This document shows, piece after piece, positions 1 to 6,155 of a stretch of 7,582 bases of DNA. The notes under the pieces were generated by a model, which did not search any database, was not told the DNA's origin, and saw only the letters and a program-made list of their open reading frames with translations. The position numbers were made by a program, and so were the translations under genes. How positions within the stretch are numbered: position 1 is the first letter of the stretch; each line of letters starts with the position of its first letter. Origin of the DNA: Defluviitaleaceae bacterium (GTDB lineage Bacteria > Bacillota > Clostridia > Lachnospirales > WRAA01); NCBI GenBank assembly GCA_009780445.1, contig WRAA01000095.1, positions 1-7,582 on the forward strand, given 5' to 3'.

Positions 1-1007
1 CGAAGCTGGCGCGGTCCGGCACACGCACGATAAAGTTTGTGGACAGGACGTTCAACTGCGACGTTGACCGCGCGTACCGGCTGTTCGAGTACATCATCGG
101 GCTGGACACCGCGTGCTGCTTCCACATGGAAGTTGGCGCGGATCTCTTTGACGAACGCACCTTGGCACTGCTTGCCGCGGCGCCCCCGGGGCGTTTCCAG
201 CTGGAGGCCGGCCTGCAAAGCTTCCACGAGCCGACCCTGCTGGCGGTGTCCCGAAAGACCGACCAAGAGGCCGCAGAGCGCAACATCCGCACAATAATGC
301 GGGGGCGCAACATTCACGTACACATAGACCTGATTGCCGGACTGCCCCACGAGACCTTGGCGGACTTCCGCGCAAGCTTCGCCCGCGCCTACGGCCTGGG
401 CGCACACAACTTGCAGCTCGGCTTCCTGAAGCTGTTGCACGGGAGCAAGCTGCGCGAAGATGCGGACGCGCTGGGCATACGCTATTGCCCGCGGCCGCCC
501 TACGAGATCCTGCACAGCCCCTGGCTAAGCGAACAGGATCTGCAAACGCTGAAACACGCCGAAAACGCCCTGCGAAGCACCTACAACAAGGGCAGATTCC
601 TGCAAACTCTGGAGTATGTCTGCGCGGCGTCCGGTTTGGATCCGTTCTCGCTGTTTGGCGCAATCGGCACAGCCGCGCCCAACCACGCCACAGACCTCAC
701 CCGCTACGCCGAAGCCCTGCACGGTATCTTCGCCGCCCTGCCCGGCATCGACGGCGACATACTGCGCGACAACATGCACCGCGACTGGCTCATGATGGTT
801 ACGGGCAAGAATACGCCGCCCTTCCTTAGAAAAGGCGGCAGGAACACGATGGTGCGGGTTGCCGAACGTAAACTGGGCAGGACGATAGCCCGCGACGAAG
901 CGGCCACGTTATCGGACGGCACAGGCGTGTTCGTGGACAGCCGGAGCAGGGATCCTGTCACAGGGCTGTATGCCCTGCACCACGTTTCGCCGGAACAATC
1001 AGAATAG
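1..1007 (+). CDS. B12-binding radical SAM protein with DUF4080 C-terminus, 5'-truncated by window edge
   Basis: Partial gene. The frame is open from base 3 to the TAG at 1005-1007, giving 334 visible residues. A GTG at 39 could be read as a start, but it lies inside the conserved strand motif KFVDRTFN (visible residues 11-18), so the gene begins outside the window. Seen: HMEV (41-44), QLEAGLQS (67-73), IDLIAGLP (108-115), LGFLKLLHGSKLR (139-151) and YNKGRF (194-199). These are the late strands of a radical SAM barrel followed by the DUF4080 region. By family knowledge the N-terminus should hold a cobalamin-binding domain and the CxxxCxxC iron-sulfur motif, both upstream of the window and not seen. 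The enzyme is cytosolic, uses S-adenosylmethionine, and its substrate is unknown for this family. Its last 9 bases overlap the end of ylmH on the other strand. The family call is fairly sure; the reaction is not known. Confidence 0.85.
   Translation, partial: KLARSGTRTIKFVDRTFNCDVDRAYRLFEYIIGLDTACCFHMEVGADLFDERTLALLAAAPPGRFQLEAGLQSFHEPTLLAVSRKTDQEAAERNIRTIMRGRNIHVHIDLIAGLPHETLADFRASFARAYGLGAHNLQLGFLKLLHGSKLREDADALGIRYCPRPPYEILHSPWLSEQDLQTLKHAENALRSTYNKGRFLQTLEYVCAASGLDPFSLFGAIGTAAPNHATDLTRYAEALHGIFAALPGIDGDILRDNMHRDWLMMVTGKNTPPFLRKGGRNTMVRVAERKLGRTIARDEAATLSDGTGVFVDSRSRDPVTGLYALHHVSPEQSE
961..977. other. Perfect 6-bp GC-rich hairpin near the ylmH/radical SAM junction
   Basis: CAGGGC (961-966) and GCCCTG (972-977) flank a 5-base loop. 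It lies inside the radical SAM gene, 22-38 bases beyond the ylmH stop on the minus strand. No T-tract follows on either strand, so it is not a standard intrinsic terminator; it may be chance in GC-rich coding sequence or a weak stop or RNA 3' end for typA-ylmH. Confidence 0.25.
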
Positions 1008-1739
1008 TCCGAATTGCACGAATATTCTGCCTTTGCGCGATGTTCCACCAACTTCCGTAAGCCTTGCGCGGCCAAGACCTCTCACGGATATAAGCGCGCC
1101 TTCGCCGACTTCCCGCGCAGGTTGCAGGCACTGGGCATAGTCAAGGTTTACGCGGCCGGCCGATATCAGCTCGGCCGCTTGGGATCGGGAGAGGTCAAAC
1201 GCCGCGCACATCACCGCGTCCAGCCGCAGGGAGGCCACGGTGTCCGTCCTCAGCTTCAAGCTCTCCTGCTTCGCGCCCAGTTCATCCAGACCTATCTCCG
1301 ACACTTCCACGCCTACGCGCCCGGCCTTTGTGAAGCTTGTGCGCACATAGTCTCCAAGCTCCGGCAGGCAGACCAGGTTGGCGCGGTTGCCCTCGCAGGC
1401 GATGTCGCCCATGGTGTCGCGCTCGATGCCAAGAGCCATCAACGCTCCCAAGATATCGCGGTGCGCCAGACCGTAAGCCTTGTTCCAGCGGATTTGCAGC
1501 ACGGCGAACAGCTCGCCGCGCCGGCACTCGCCCCAATCAGGGTTTGTGAACACGGCTCGGACGCGCTCCGCCTCGGCGAAGCCCCCGTCGAAGGCTAGGT
1601 TTACATAATGCAGTTTACCGAAGTGCCGCCCCACCTCCGCGGCCTCGGCGGGGGTGATAAAGCGCGACGCGGCACAGCCCGCCCGCGCCGCCTTCTTCGC
1701 CACATCCTCCATACGCGCGGTCAGTACGCCGGAGTTCAC
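999..1739 (-). CDS. ylmH: YlmH-family S4-domain RNA-binding protein
   Basis: 246 aa from a GTG at 1739-1737 whose bases overlap the typA stop as GTGA. The frame runs further upstream to an ATG at 1847, but that stretch lies inside typA and reads as low-quality sequence, so the coupled GTG is preferred; ATG 1712 is a second option. A weak AAGGG lies about 10 bases upstream, so translation is probably coupled to typA. Seen: GGFAEAERVRAVF (52-64), the YlmH hallmark HRDILGALMALGIERD (93-108) with GDI at 111-113, and an S4 domain at about 170-230 with LRLDAV, FDLSRSQAAELI and a closing ISVRGLGR. B. subtilis YlmH is 257 aa, so this is near full length with a short N-terminus. Known of the family: binds ribosomal RNA/tRNA, implicated in ribosome-associated quality control of stalled 50S and, by its usual location, in the division gene cluster. 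Here it sits behind typA instead. Confidence 0.85.
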   Translation of the reverse strand: MNSGVLTARMEDVAKKAARAGCAASRFITPAEAAEVGRHFGKLHYVNLAFDGGFAEAERVRAVFTNPDWGECRRGELFAVLQIRWNKAYGLAHRDILGALMALGIERDTMGDIACEGNRANLVCLPELGDYVRTSFTKAGRVGVEVSEIGLDELGAKQESLKLRTDTVASLRLDAVMCAAFDLSRSQAAELISAGRVNLDYAQCLQPAREVGEGALISVRGLGRARLTEVGGTSRKGRIFVQFGLF

Positions 1740-3556
1740 TTCTTGTTCGCCCTTGCCCGCGCGGTGGATTCCAGAATCTTCTTGCGTATGCGAAGGTTCA
1801 CCGGCGTGACCTCCAGCAGCTCGTCCTCGGCGATAAACTCCAGACACTGCTCCAGGCTCATGACCTCCGCCGGCACAAGGCGCAGATTGTCGTCACTGCC
1901 GGACGCCCGCATGTTCGTCAGCTTCTTCTGCTTGCAGATGTTGACCTCCATGTCGAAGCTGCGGGCGTTGCGCCCCACGACCATGCCGGCGTATACCTTC
2001 GCGCCCGGCGACACAAACAGGCTTCCGCGCTCCTGCGCGTTGTACATGCCGTAGGGTATCGCGTCGCCTGTTTCGAAGGAGATCAGCGAACCCTGGGGTC
2101 TCTCGGGGATGTCGCCCTTGTAGGGCGCGTAACCGTCAAAGAGCGTGTTCATGATGCCGTTGCCCTTGGTGTCCGTCATAAACTCGGATCTATAGCCGAT
2201 CAGCCCGCGCGCAGGAATCACAAAGTCCAGCCGCGCGTAACCGCCCTTGGAGTTGGACATCTGCATAAGCTCGCCCTTGCGGCTGCCCAGCTTCTGGATA
2301 ACTACGCCCGAAAAATCCTCCGGCACGTCGATGGTCACGGCCTCCATGGGTTCGTGGCGGCTGCCGCCGATGTCCTTGTACAGCACCGCCGGCTTCGACA
2401 CTTGGAACTCGTAACCTTCGCGGCGCATGGTCTCTATCAATATGGAAAGGTGAAGCTCGCCGCGCCCGGAGATCTTGAATACTTCCGTGCTTTCCGTGTC
2501 CTCCACGCGCAGGCTCATGTCTGTGTTCAGCTCCCGATACAGACGCTCGCGCACCTGGCGGGATGTGATAAACTTGCCCTCCTGCCCCGCCAGCGGGCTG
2601 TCGTTCACCATAAAGTTCATGGTGAGCGTAGGCTCGGATATCTTGCTGAACGGCAGGGGCGCGGGCGCGTCCGGACAACACAGCGTATCGCCGATCTTGA
2701 TCTCGGGTATGCCCGAAAGCGCGATTATCGCGCCGACGCCGGCCTGCCTGACCTCCTCGCGCTCCAGCCCCGCAAACTCGAATAGCTTCGAGATCTTCAC
2801 GGTCTTGAACTTGCCCGTATCGTGGACGTTGGCTACGCCCACCGTGTCGTTGACGCAAACCGTGCCGTTTATCACCCTGCCAATGCCGATGCGCCCCAGA
2901 TAGCTGCTGTAGTCGATGTTGTAGATCAGCACCTGGGTGCTTGCCGCGGGGTCGCCCGCCGGTGCGGGGATGTATTCGAGGAGCGCGTCAAACAGCGGCG
3001 TCATGCCCTGCCCGCTGTCCGAAGGCTGCTTGGCCGCCCAGCCCTTCTTGGCCGAAGCGTAGACAAAGGGCGAATCCAGCTGTGCCTCCGACGCGTCCAG
3101 CTCCATGAACAGCTCCAGCACCTCGTCCACGACCTCGTTCGGGCGCGCCTCCGGCCTGTCCACCTTGTTCAGGCATACGACCACGGGCAGCTCCAGATCC
3201 AGCGCGTTCTTCAGCACGAACTTGGTCTGCGGCATCGGCCCCTCGAAGGCATCCACCACCAGCACCACGCCGTCAACCATCTTCAGCACGCGCTCCACCT
3301 CGCCGCCGAAGTCCGCGTGGCCGGGTGTGTCCACAATGTTTATCTTCGTACCCTTGTACTGCACCGATGTATTCTTGGCCAAGATGGTGATACCGCGCTC
3401 GCGCTCCAAATCTCCCGAATCCATCACGCGCTCGCTCACCGCCTGATTCTCGCGGAACGCGCCGCTCTGCCACAGAAGCTGATCCACCAATGTTGTCTTG
3501 CCGTGGTCCACGTGCGCGATTATCGCCACATTCCTGATATTGCCGCCTGATGACAT
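1736..3556 (-). CDS. typA: Ribosome-associated GTPase TypA/BipA
   Basis: 606 aa, the normal length for TypA (about 605-615). Translational GTPase of the EF-G/LepA group that binds the ribosome and helps 50S assembly and translation under stress or cold. Seen: G1 AHVDHGKT (14-21), switch/G2 RGITI (54-58), G3 DTPGH (76-80), G4 NKVD (130-133), G5 SAK (168-170), then a beta-barrel domain II (about 205-300), an EF-G-like domain III with SGRGELHL (363-370), domain V-like region with RHEPME (400-405) and the TypA-specific C-terminus with KLTNMRASGSDD (545-556) and EVTPVNLRIRKK (582-593). Start: an in-frame TTG at 3574 is possible, but ATG 3556 has AGGGA just upstream and puts IRNVAIIAHVDHGKTT at the usual distance from the N-terminus. 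It is first in a two-gene unit with ylmH and divergent from the gene at 3702. All GTPase residues look intact. Confidence 0.97.
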   Translation of the reverse strand: MSSGGNIRNVAIIAHVDHGKTTLVDQLLWQSGAFRENQAVSERVMDSGDLERERGITILAKNTSVQYKGTKINIVDTPGHADFGGEVERVLKMVDGVVLVVDAFEGPMPQTKFVLKNALDLELPVVVCLNKVDRPEARPNEVVDEVLELFMELDASEAQLDSPFVYASAKKGWAAKQPSDSGQGMTPLFDALLEYIPAPAGDPAASTQVLIYNIDYSSYLGRIGIGRVINGTVCVNDTVGVANVHDTGKFKTVKISKLFEFAGLEREEVRQAGVGAIIALSGIPEIKIGDTLCCPDAPAPLPFSKISEPTLTMNFMVNDSPLAGQEGKFITSRQVRERLYRELNTDMSLRVEDTESTEVFKISGRGELHLSILIETMRREGYEFQVSKPAVLYKDIGGSRHEPMEAVTIDVPEDFSGVVIQKLGSRKGELMQMSNSKGGYARLDFVIPARGLIGYRSEFMTDTKGNGIMNTLFDGYAPYKGDIPERPQGSLISFETGDAIPYGMYNAQERGSLFVSPGAKVYAGMVVGRNARSFDMEVNICKQKKLTNMRASGSDDNLRLVPAEVMSLEQCLEFIAEDELLEVTPVNLRIRKKILESTARARANKK

Positions 3557-3560
3557 ATGT

Positions 3561-3572
3561 TCCCTACTCTCC
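3561..3572 (-). promoter_or_regulatory. Ribosome binding site of typA
   Basis: On the minus strand GGAG (3572-3569) and AGGGA (3565-3561) lie 12 and 4 bases before ATG 3556. They support that ATG over the in-frame TTG at 3574, which would begin within or before this site. Confidence 0.6.
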
Positions 3573-3603
3573 AAGTTGTTGTACTGCCTTGTTATGTTGC
3601 TTC

Positions 3604-3612
3604 ATTATACCA
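3604..3612 (-). promoter_or_regulatory. Extended -10 promoter for typA-ylmH
   Basis: The minus strand reads TGGTATAAT, a perfect -10 hexamer with the TGn extension. No good -35 is seen 16-18 bases upstream (TATTAT at a 17-base spacing), which fits an extended -10 promoter. Transcription would begin near 3597, leaving a leader of about 40 bases before ATG 3556. It is the clearest sigma-A-type promoter in the window. Confidence 0.6.
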
Positions 3613-3688
3613 TGTAACGCGGCAAAATAATATGGGCAAGGTTCACGTAAATACGGCGAACCGCGCCCATTGATTGCAATTTATGACG

Positions 3689-3695
3689 AAAGGTG
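3689..3695 (+). promoter_or_regulatory. Ribosome binding site of the 230-aa gene
   Basis: AAAGGTG ends 6 bases before ATG 3702. In-frame GTG 3693 and ATG 3696 lie within or right after this site, too close to use it, so ATG 3702 is taken as the start. Confidence 0.6.
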
Positions 3696-3701
3696 ATGTC
3701 T

Positions 3702-4394
3702 ATGCATAATTTCATGAAAAGCTTGGGTGTGCGCTTCACGGATGAAGAGAAACAGCTCTGCCTGCCCACGGCCTACAAGATGATCAACCTGTCGTTCTTC
3801 GTAAAGATGCACGGCATTATATCCTTGGAGGAAGCCACCGCGCATGACAGCGAGTTCACAAAGATGTGCGCAGAGCTGTTCCTAAGCTGTAACGCCGACG
3901 ACGAGATTATCGAGAAGGTGTTCTGCTACATCGTTATGGCTGATGGACATACGGGCGCGGCATTGCTGGAAAGGTTAATCATCGCGCAGGGTTTGTCCCT
4001 GTTGCGGGATCCCCACAACCCGAACTACACCCCGTTCGTCATAGCGTCCATTCTGGGCGAGAAGTACCTGCCGGAACTTACGGACGCGGCCAACCCGAAG
4101 ATCCGCCTGAACATCCTCACAGACCCGTACCTCTGCGCCTTTCCGGAAAGCGCGGAATTCCAGCACGATATGCAGCAACTATCGAAGGAGCAGATGTACC
4201 GCAAGTTAGCGTGCGCGGAGCATCGCGCTGTTGCCGCCGCTTTCAAAGGCTGTGACGCGCCCTTTATGGAGAGCATGAGGTCGCGCCTGTCGATTGCCGC
4301 CATTGTCACCATTGGTGAGACCATGGGTGATATCGAAGCCGACAAGGGTGAGATCCTCCGCCATCAGGCCGCTATCCTCTCGATGTCCTCCTGA
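3702..4394 (+). CDS. Uncharacterised 230-aa soluble protein with MotA-like and FliG-C-like segments
   Basis: I do not recognise this as a named gene. It is a 230-aa, mostly helical protein without signal peptide or clear membrane segment. Residues 30-105 (LSFFVKMHGIISLEEA at 30-45, then FxKMCAELFLSCNADDEII and a GAALLERLII helix) recall the cytoplasmic part of the flagellar stator protein MotA, where an (A)R..G.LALE motif is followed by an F...GL.L...G.D.E.I helix. Residues 160-226 (LACAEHRAVAAAFKGCD at 169-185, LSIAA at 196-200, EILRHQAAIL at 217-226) recall the FliG C-terminal domain (ALKG, MSKRAA, then an AQ..I helix). These resemblances are by eye only. No flagellar gene is in the window. 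It is divergent from typA and its last 31 bases overlap the end of ftsH on the other strand. Real-gene evidence is good: strong ribosome binding site, start choice and protein-like composition. Function is open. Confidence 0.75.
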   Translation: MHNFMKSLGVRFTDEEKQLCLPTAYKMINLSFFVKMHGIISLEEATAHDSEFTKMCAELFLSCNADDEIIEKVFCYIVMADGHTGAALLERLIIAQGLSLLRDPHNPNYTPFVIASILGEKYLPELTDAANPKIRLNILTDPYLCAFPESAEFQHDMQQLSKEQMYRKLACAEHRAVAAAFKGCDAPFMESMRSRLSIAAIVTIGETMGDIEADKGEILRHQAAILSMSS

Positions 4395-6094
4395 TCCAAG
4401 ACCTCTCGCGCCAGCAATTCCTCCGCCATAACGTGAAGCTTGGGCAGGACGGCGCGGATGTCGTCCAAGGTCTCGCGGTAGAGACGCTCCGCAAGCTGCC
4501 CGCATTCGTCGAAGATCTTGCCCGTTGCGTCAAGCACCTCCAGGTTCAGCAGGCCGTGCGCTGTGCCCATGGCATACTTGGCCACATAGTCCTTGCAGAT
4601 CTTGGTGGCGCGCTCGATGTCGTTGCTTGCGCCGGTTGTGATGTTGTCCGCGCCGAATATGAGTTCCTCGCTTGCGCGGCCGGCCAGGGCGATCTTTATC
4701 TGAGCCTCCAGATCGCGCTTGGTGAAGTACATCTTCTCCGGCGGAACATTCAGGCAGAAGCCGCCCGCGCCCTTGGTGCTTGGAATTATCGACACCTTGG
4801 ACACTATCGTCTCGGGGGATACCAGCCGCGACACAAGCGCGTGGCCGGATTCATGGTACGCCGTGATGCGCCGCTCGTGTTCGCGCACGTGGCTGCGGTC
4901 GGTCTTGGCCGCGCCGGCGATCACCGTCATGAAGGCTTGGTCGATGTCGCCGCGGGTGATGCTCTCGCCGCAAGCCTTGGCCGTGAGTATGGCGGCTTCG
5001 TTCAGCAAGTTTTCCAGCATCGCGCCGCTGAAGTACACCGTCTTACGCGCAAGGGCGGCAAGGTCGATGTCCGGCGCAAGCGGCTTGTTCGCCGCGTGAT
5101 GCTCCAGAATGGCTCTGCGCGCGCCGAGATCCGGCAGGGAGACCTCCACGTGGCGGTCGAAACGCCCCGGGCGCAGGAGAGCTTCGTCCAAGGTGTCCAG
5201 CCTGTTTGTTGCGGCGATCACGATGATACCCTCGCCGCCGGCAAAGCCCGACATTTCGGTCAGCAGCGCATTAAGCGTCTGATCCCGTTCGTCGGACCCT
5301 CCGCCCGACGCGCCCTGGCGTTTCTTGCCCAGCGCGTCTATCTCGTCTATGAAGATCACGGCTCTGCCCTTGGCGCGGGCGTTCTTGAACAGTTCCCGCA
5401 CGCGCTTCGCGCCCACGCCCACATACATCTGAACAAAGTCGGAGCCGCTGACGGAGAAGAACGGCACGCCGCCCTCACCCGCCACGGCCTTGGCCAACAG
5501 CGTCTTGCCCGTTCCCGGCGCGCCGTAGAATATTATGCCGCGCGGTATCCTGGCGCCCAGGCGCGAATACTTGGCCGGGTTGCGGATGAAGTCTATCAGA
5601 TCCTGCATACTCTCCTTGGCCTCGTGGTTGCCGGCTACGTCCGCGAAGGTACAGCCCGTGCCGCCGCTTGCCGCCGCGTCGTGTACGCAAAACGCCATCT
5701 CGCGGCTTGGCGAATGTTTTTTCAGCAGCTTGGCCACCACGAATATTCCCGCGGCAAAGAACGCCACAGATATAAGGATCTGCGCAAGACCGGCCGCCGC
5801 GCCGCCTTCGGCCACGTCCACCCCGCCGCGCAGAAGCTCTTCGCGCAAGGCGGGATTGCGCGGGTTTGCGGTGGTGTACACCGCATAACTTCCGTGTACG
5901 CTAAAGCGAAGATCCGCGCCGTCGGATATCGTAACCTGCGCAAGTTCTCCGCTCTCGAACTTCCTCAAAAATTCAGTATATGGCACGCTGATGCTATCGC
6001 GCCCTACCCCCGTGAACAACGCCGCAACGAACAACACCGCAACAAACAGCATTACACCGCTTGCAACAACCTTTCCTCCAAACTTCTTCAACAC
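4364..6094 (-). CDS. ftsH: FtsH-family membrane AAA+ zinc metalloprotease (short, divergent type)
   Basis: 576 aa, shorter than usual (about 610-650) because the disordered C-terminal tail is missing. Degrades membrane and short-lived cytosolic proteins using ATP; forms a hexamer in the inner membrane. Seen: membrane segment 1 at about 10-30, a small external domain (31-103), segment 2 at about 104-122, Walker A GAPGTGKT (191-198), pore loop FVQMYVGVGA (220-229), Walker B VIFIDE (246-251), second region of homology with ATN (295-297) and RPGRFDR (308-314, arginine fingers 311 and 314), zinc site HESGH (414-418) and third ligand D492 in GASND. All catalytic residues are present. The pore has Y where most FtsH have F, and the stretch SIIPSTKGAGGF (435-446) differs from E. 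coli FtsH, as in some clostridial paralogues. Start is GTG 6094, with GGGAGGG 4 bases upstream; TTG 6091 is the next option. Likely last gene of a minus-strand unit, and not necessarily the cell's only FtsH. Confidence 0.95.
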   Translation of the reverse strand: MLKKFGGKVVASGVMLFVAVLFVAALFTGVGRDSISVPYTEFLRKFESGELAQVTISDGADLRFSVHGSYAVYTTANPRNPALREELLRGGVDVAEGGAAAGLAQILISVAFFAAGIFVVAKLLKKHSPSREMAFCVHDAAASGGTGCTFADVAGNHEAKESMQDLIDFIRNPAKYSRLGARIPRGIIFYGAPGTGKTLLAKAVAGEGGVPFFSVSGSDFVQMYVGVGAKRVRELFKNARAKGRAVIFIDEIDALGKKRQGASGGGSDERDQTLNALLTEMSGFAGGEGIIVIAATNRLDTLDEALLRPGRFDRHVEVSLPDLGARRAILEHHAANKPLAPDIDLAALARKTVYFSGAMLENLLNEAAILTAKACGESITRGDIDQAFMTVIAGAAKTDRSHVREHERRITAYHESGHALVSRLVSPETIVSKVSIIPSTKGAGGFCLNVPPEKMYFTKRDLEAQIKIALAGRASEELIFGADNITTGASNDIERATKICKDYVAKYAMGTAHGLLNLEVLDATGKIFDECGQLAERLYRETLDDIRAVLPKLHVMAEELLAREVLDQEDIERIAA

Positions 6095-6098
6095 AAAG

Positions 6099-6105
6099 CC
6101 CTCCC
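6099..6105 (-). promoter_or_regulatory. Ribosome binding site of ftsH
   Basis: The minus strand reads GGGAGGG, close to the perfect anti-16S match, directly before a rare-type start (GTG 6094, followed at once by TTG 6091). It decides the start of ftsH in the absence of a nearby in-frame ATG. Confidence 0.7.
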
Positions 6106-6110
6106 ATCTG

Positions 6111-6135
6111 ATCTATCATCTATGGATCTATGATA
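6111..6135. repeat. Triple ATCTAT repeat with an embedded dyad, upstream of ftsH
   Basis: ATCTAT occurs at 6111, 6118 and 6126 (steps of 7 and 8 bases). The same stretch holds the inverted pair TATCAT (6114-6119) and ATGATA (6130-6135). It is AT-rich against a GC-rich background and fills the 61-base gap between the 232-aa gene and ftsH, just before the ribosome binding site. It could be an operator or an RNA leader element. It matches neither the HrcA (CIRCE) nor the CtsR operator as I know them, and chance is possible. Confidence 0.35.
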
Positions 6136-6155
6136 CATCATTACGGCGGCAAAGG

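Noticed and set aside
39..41. GTG as the start of the radical SAM gene.
   Set aside because: The conserved KFVDRTFN motif straddles it and the frame is open to the window edge.
94..663. A 189-codon minus-strand frame opposite the radical SAM gene.
   Set aside because: Arginine-, proline- and cysteine-rich shadow of a conserved gene, without a domain or ribosome binding site.
815..839. GCCGCC...GGCGGC inverted repeat encoding PPFLRKGG, resembling a small palindromic repeat insertion.
   Set aside because: The peptide fits where DUF4080 proteins usually have a P.FL motif after D.L, no T-tract follows and no second copy is in the window.
1740..1847. N-terminal extension of ylmH up to ATG 1847.
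   Set aside because: It lies wholly inside typA and does not look like YlmH sequence; the GTGA-coupled GTG at 1739 gives the expected length.
2822..3550. A 242-codon plus-strand frame opposite typA.
   Set aside because: Mirror frame of the conserved GTPase domain, with no ribosome binding site or domain.
4438..4468. CTTGG...CCAAG pairing downstream of the 230-aa gene as a terminator.
   Set aside because: Only 5 pairs around a 21-base loop, no T-tract, and inside ftsH coding sequence.
4433..6133. A 566-codon open frame on the plus strand running through nearly all of ftsH.
   Set aside because: It is antisense to a clear FtsH with all motifs. Long opposite-strand frames are common in GC-rich coding DNA. 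The product is rich in R, H and A with no recognisable domain.
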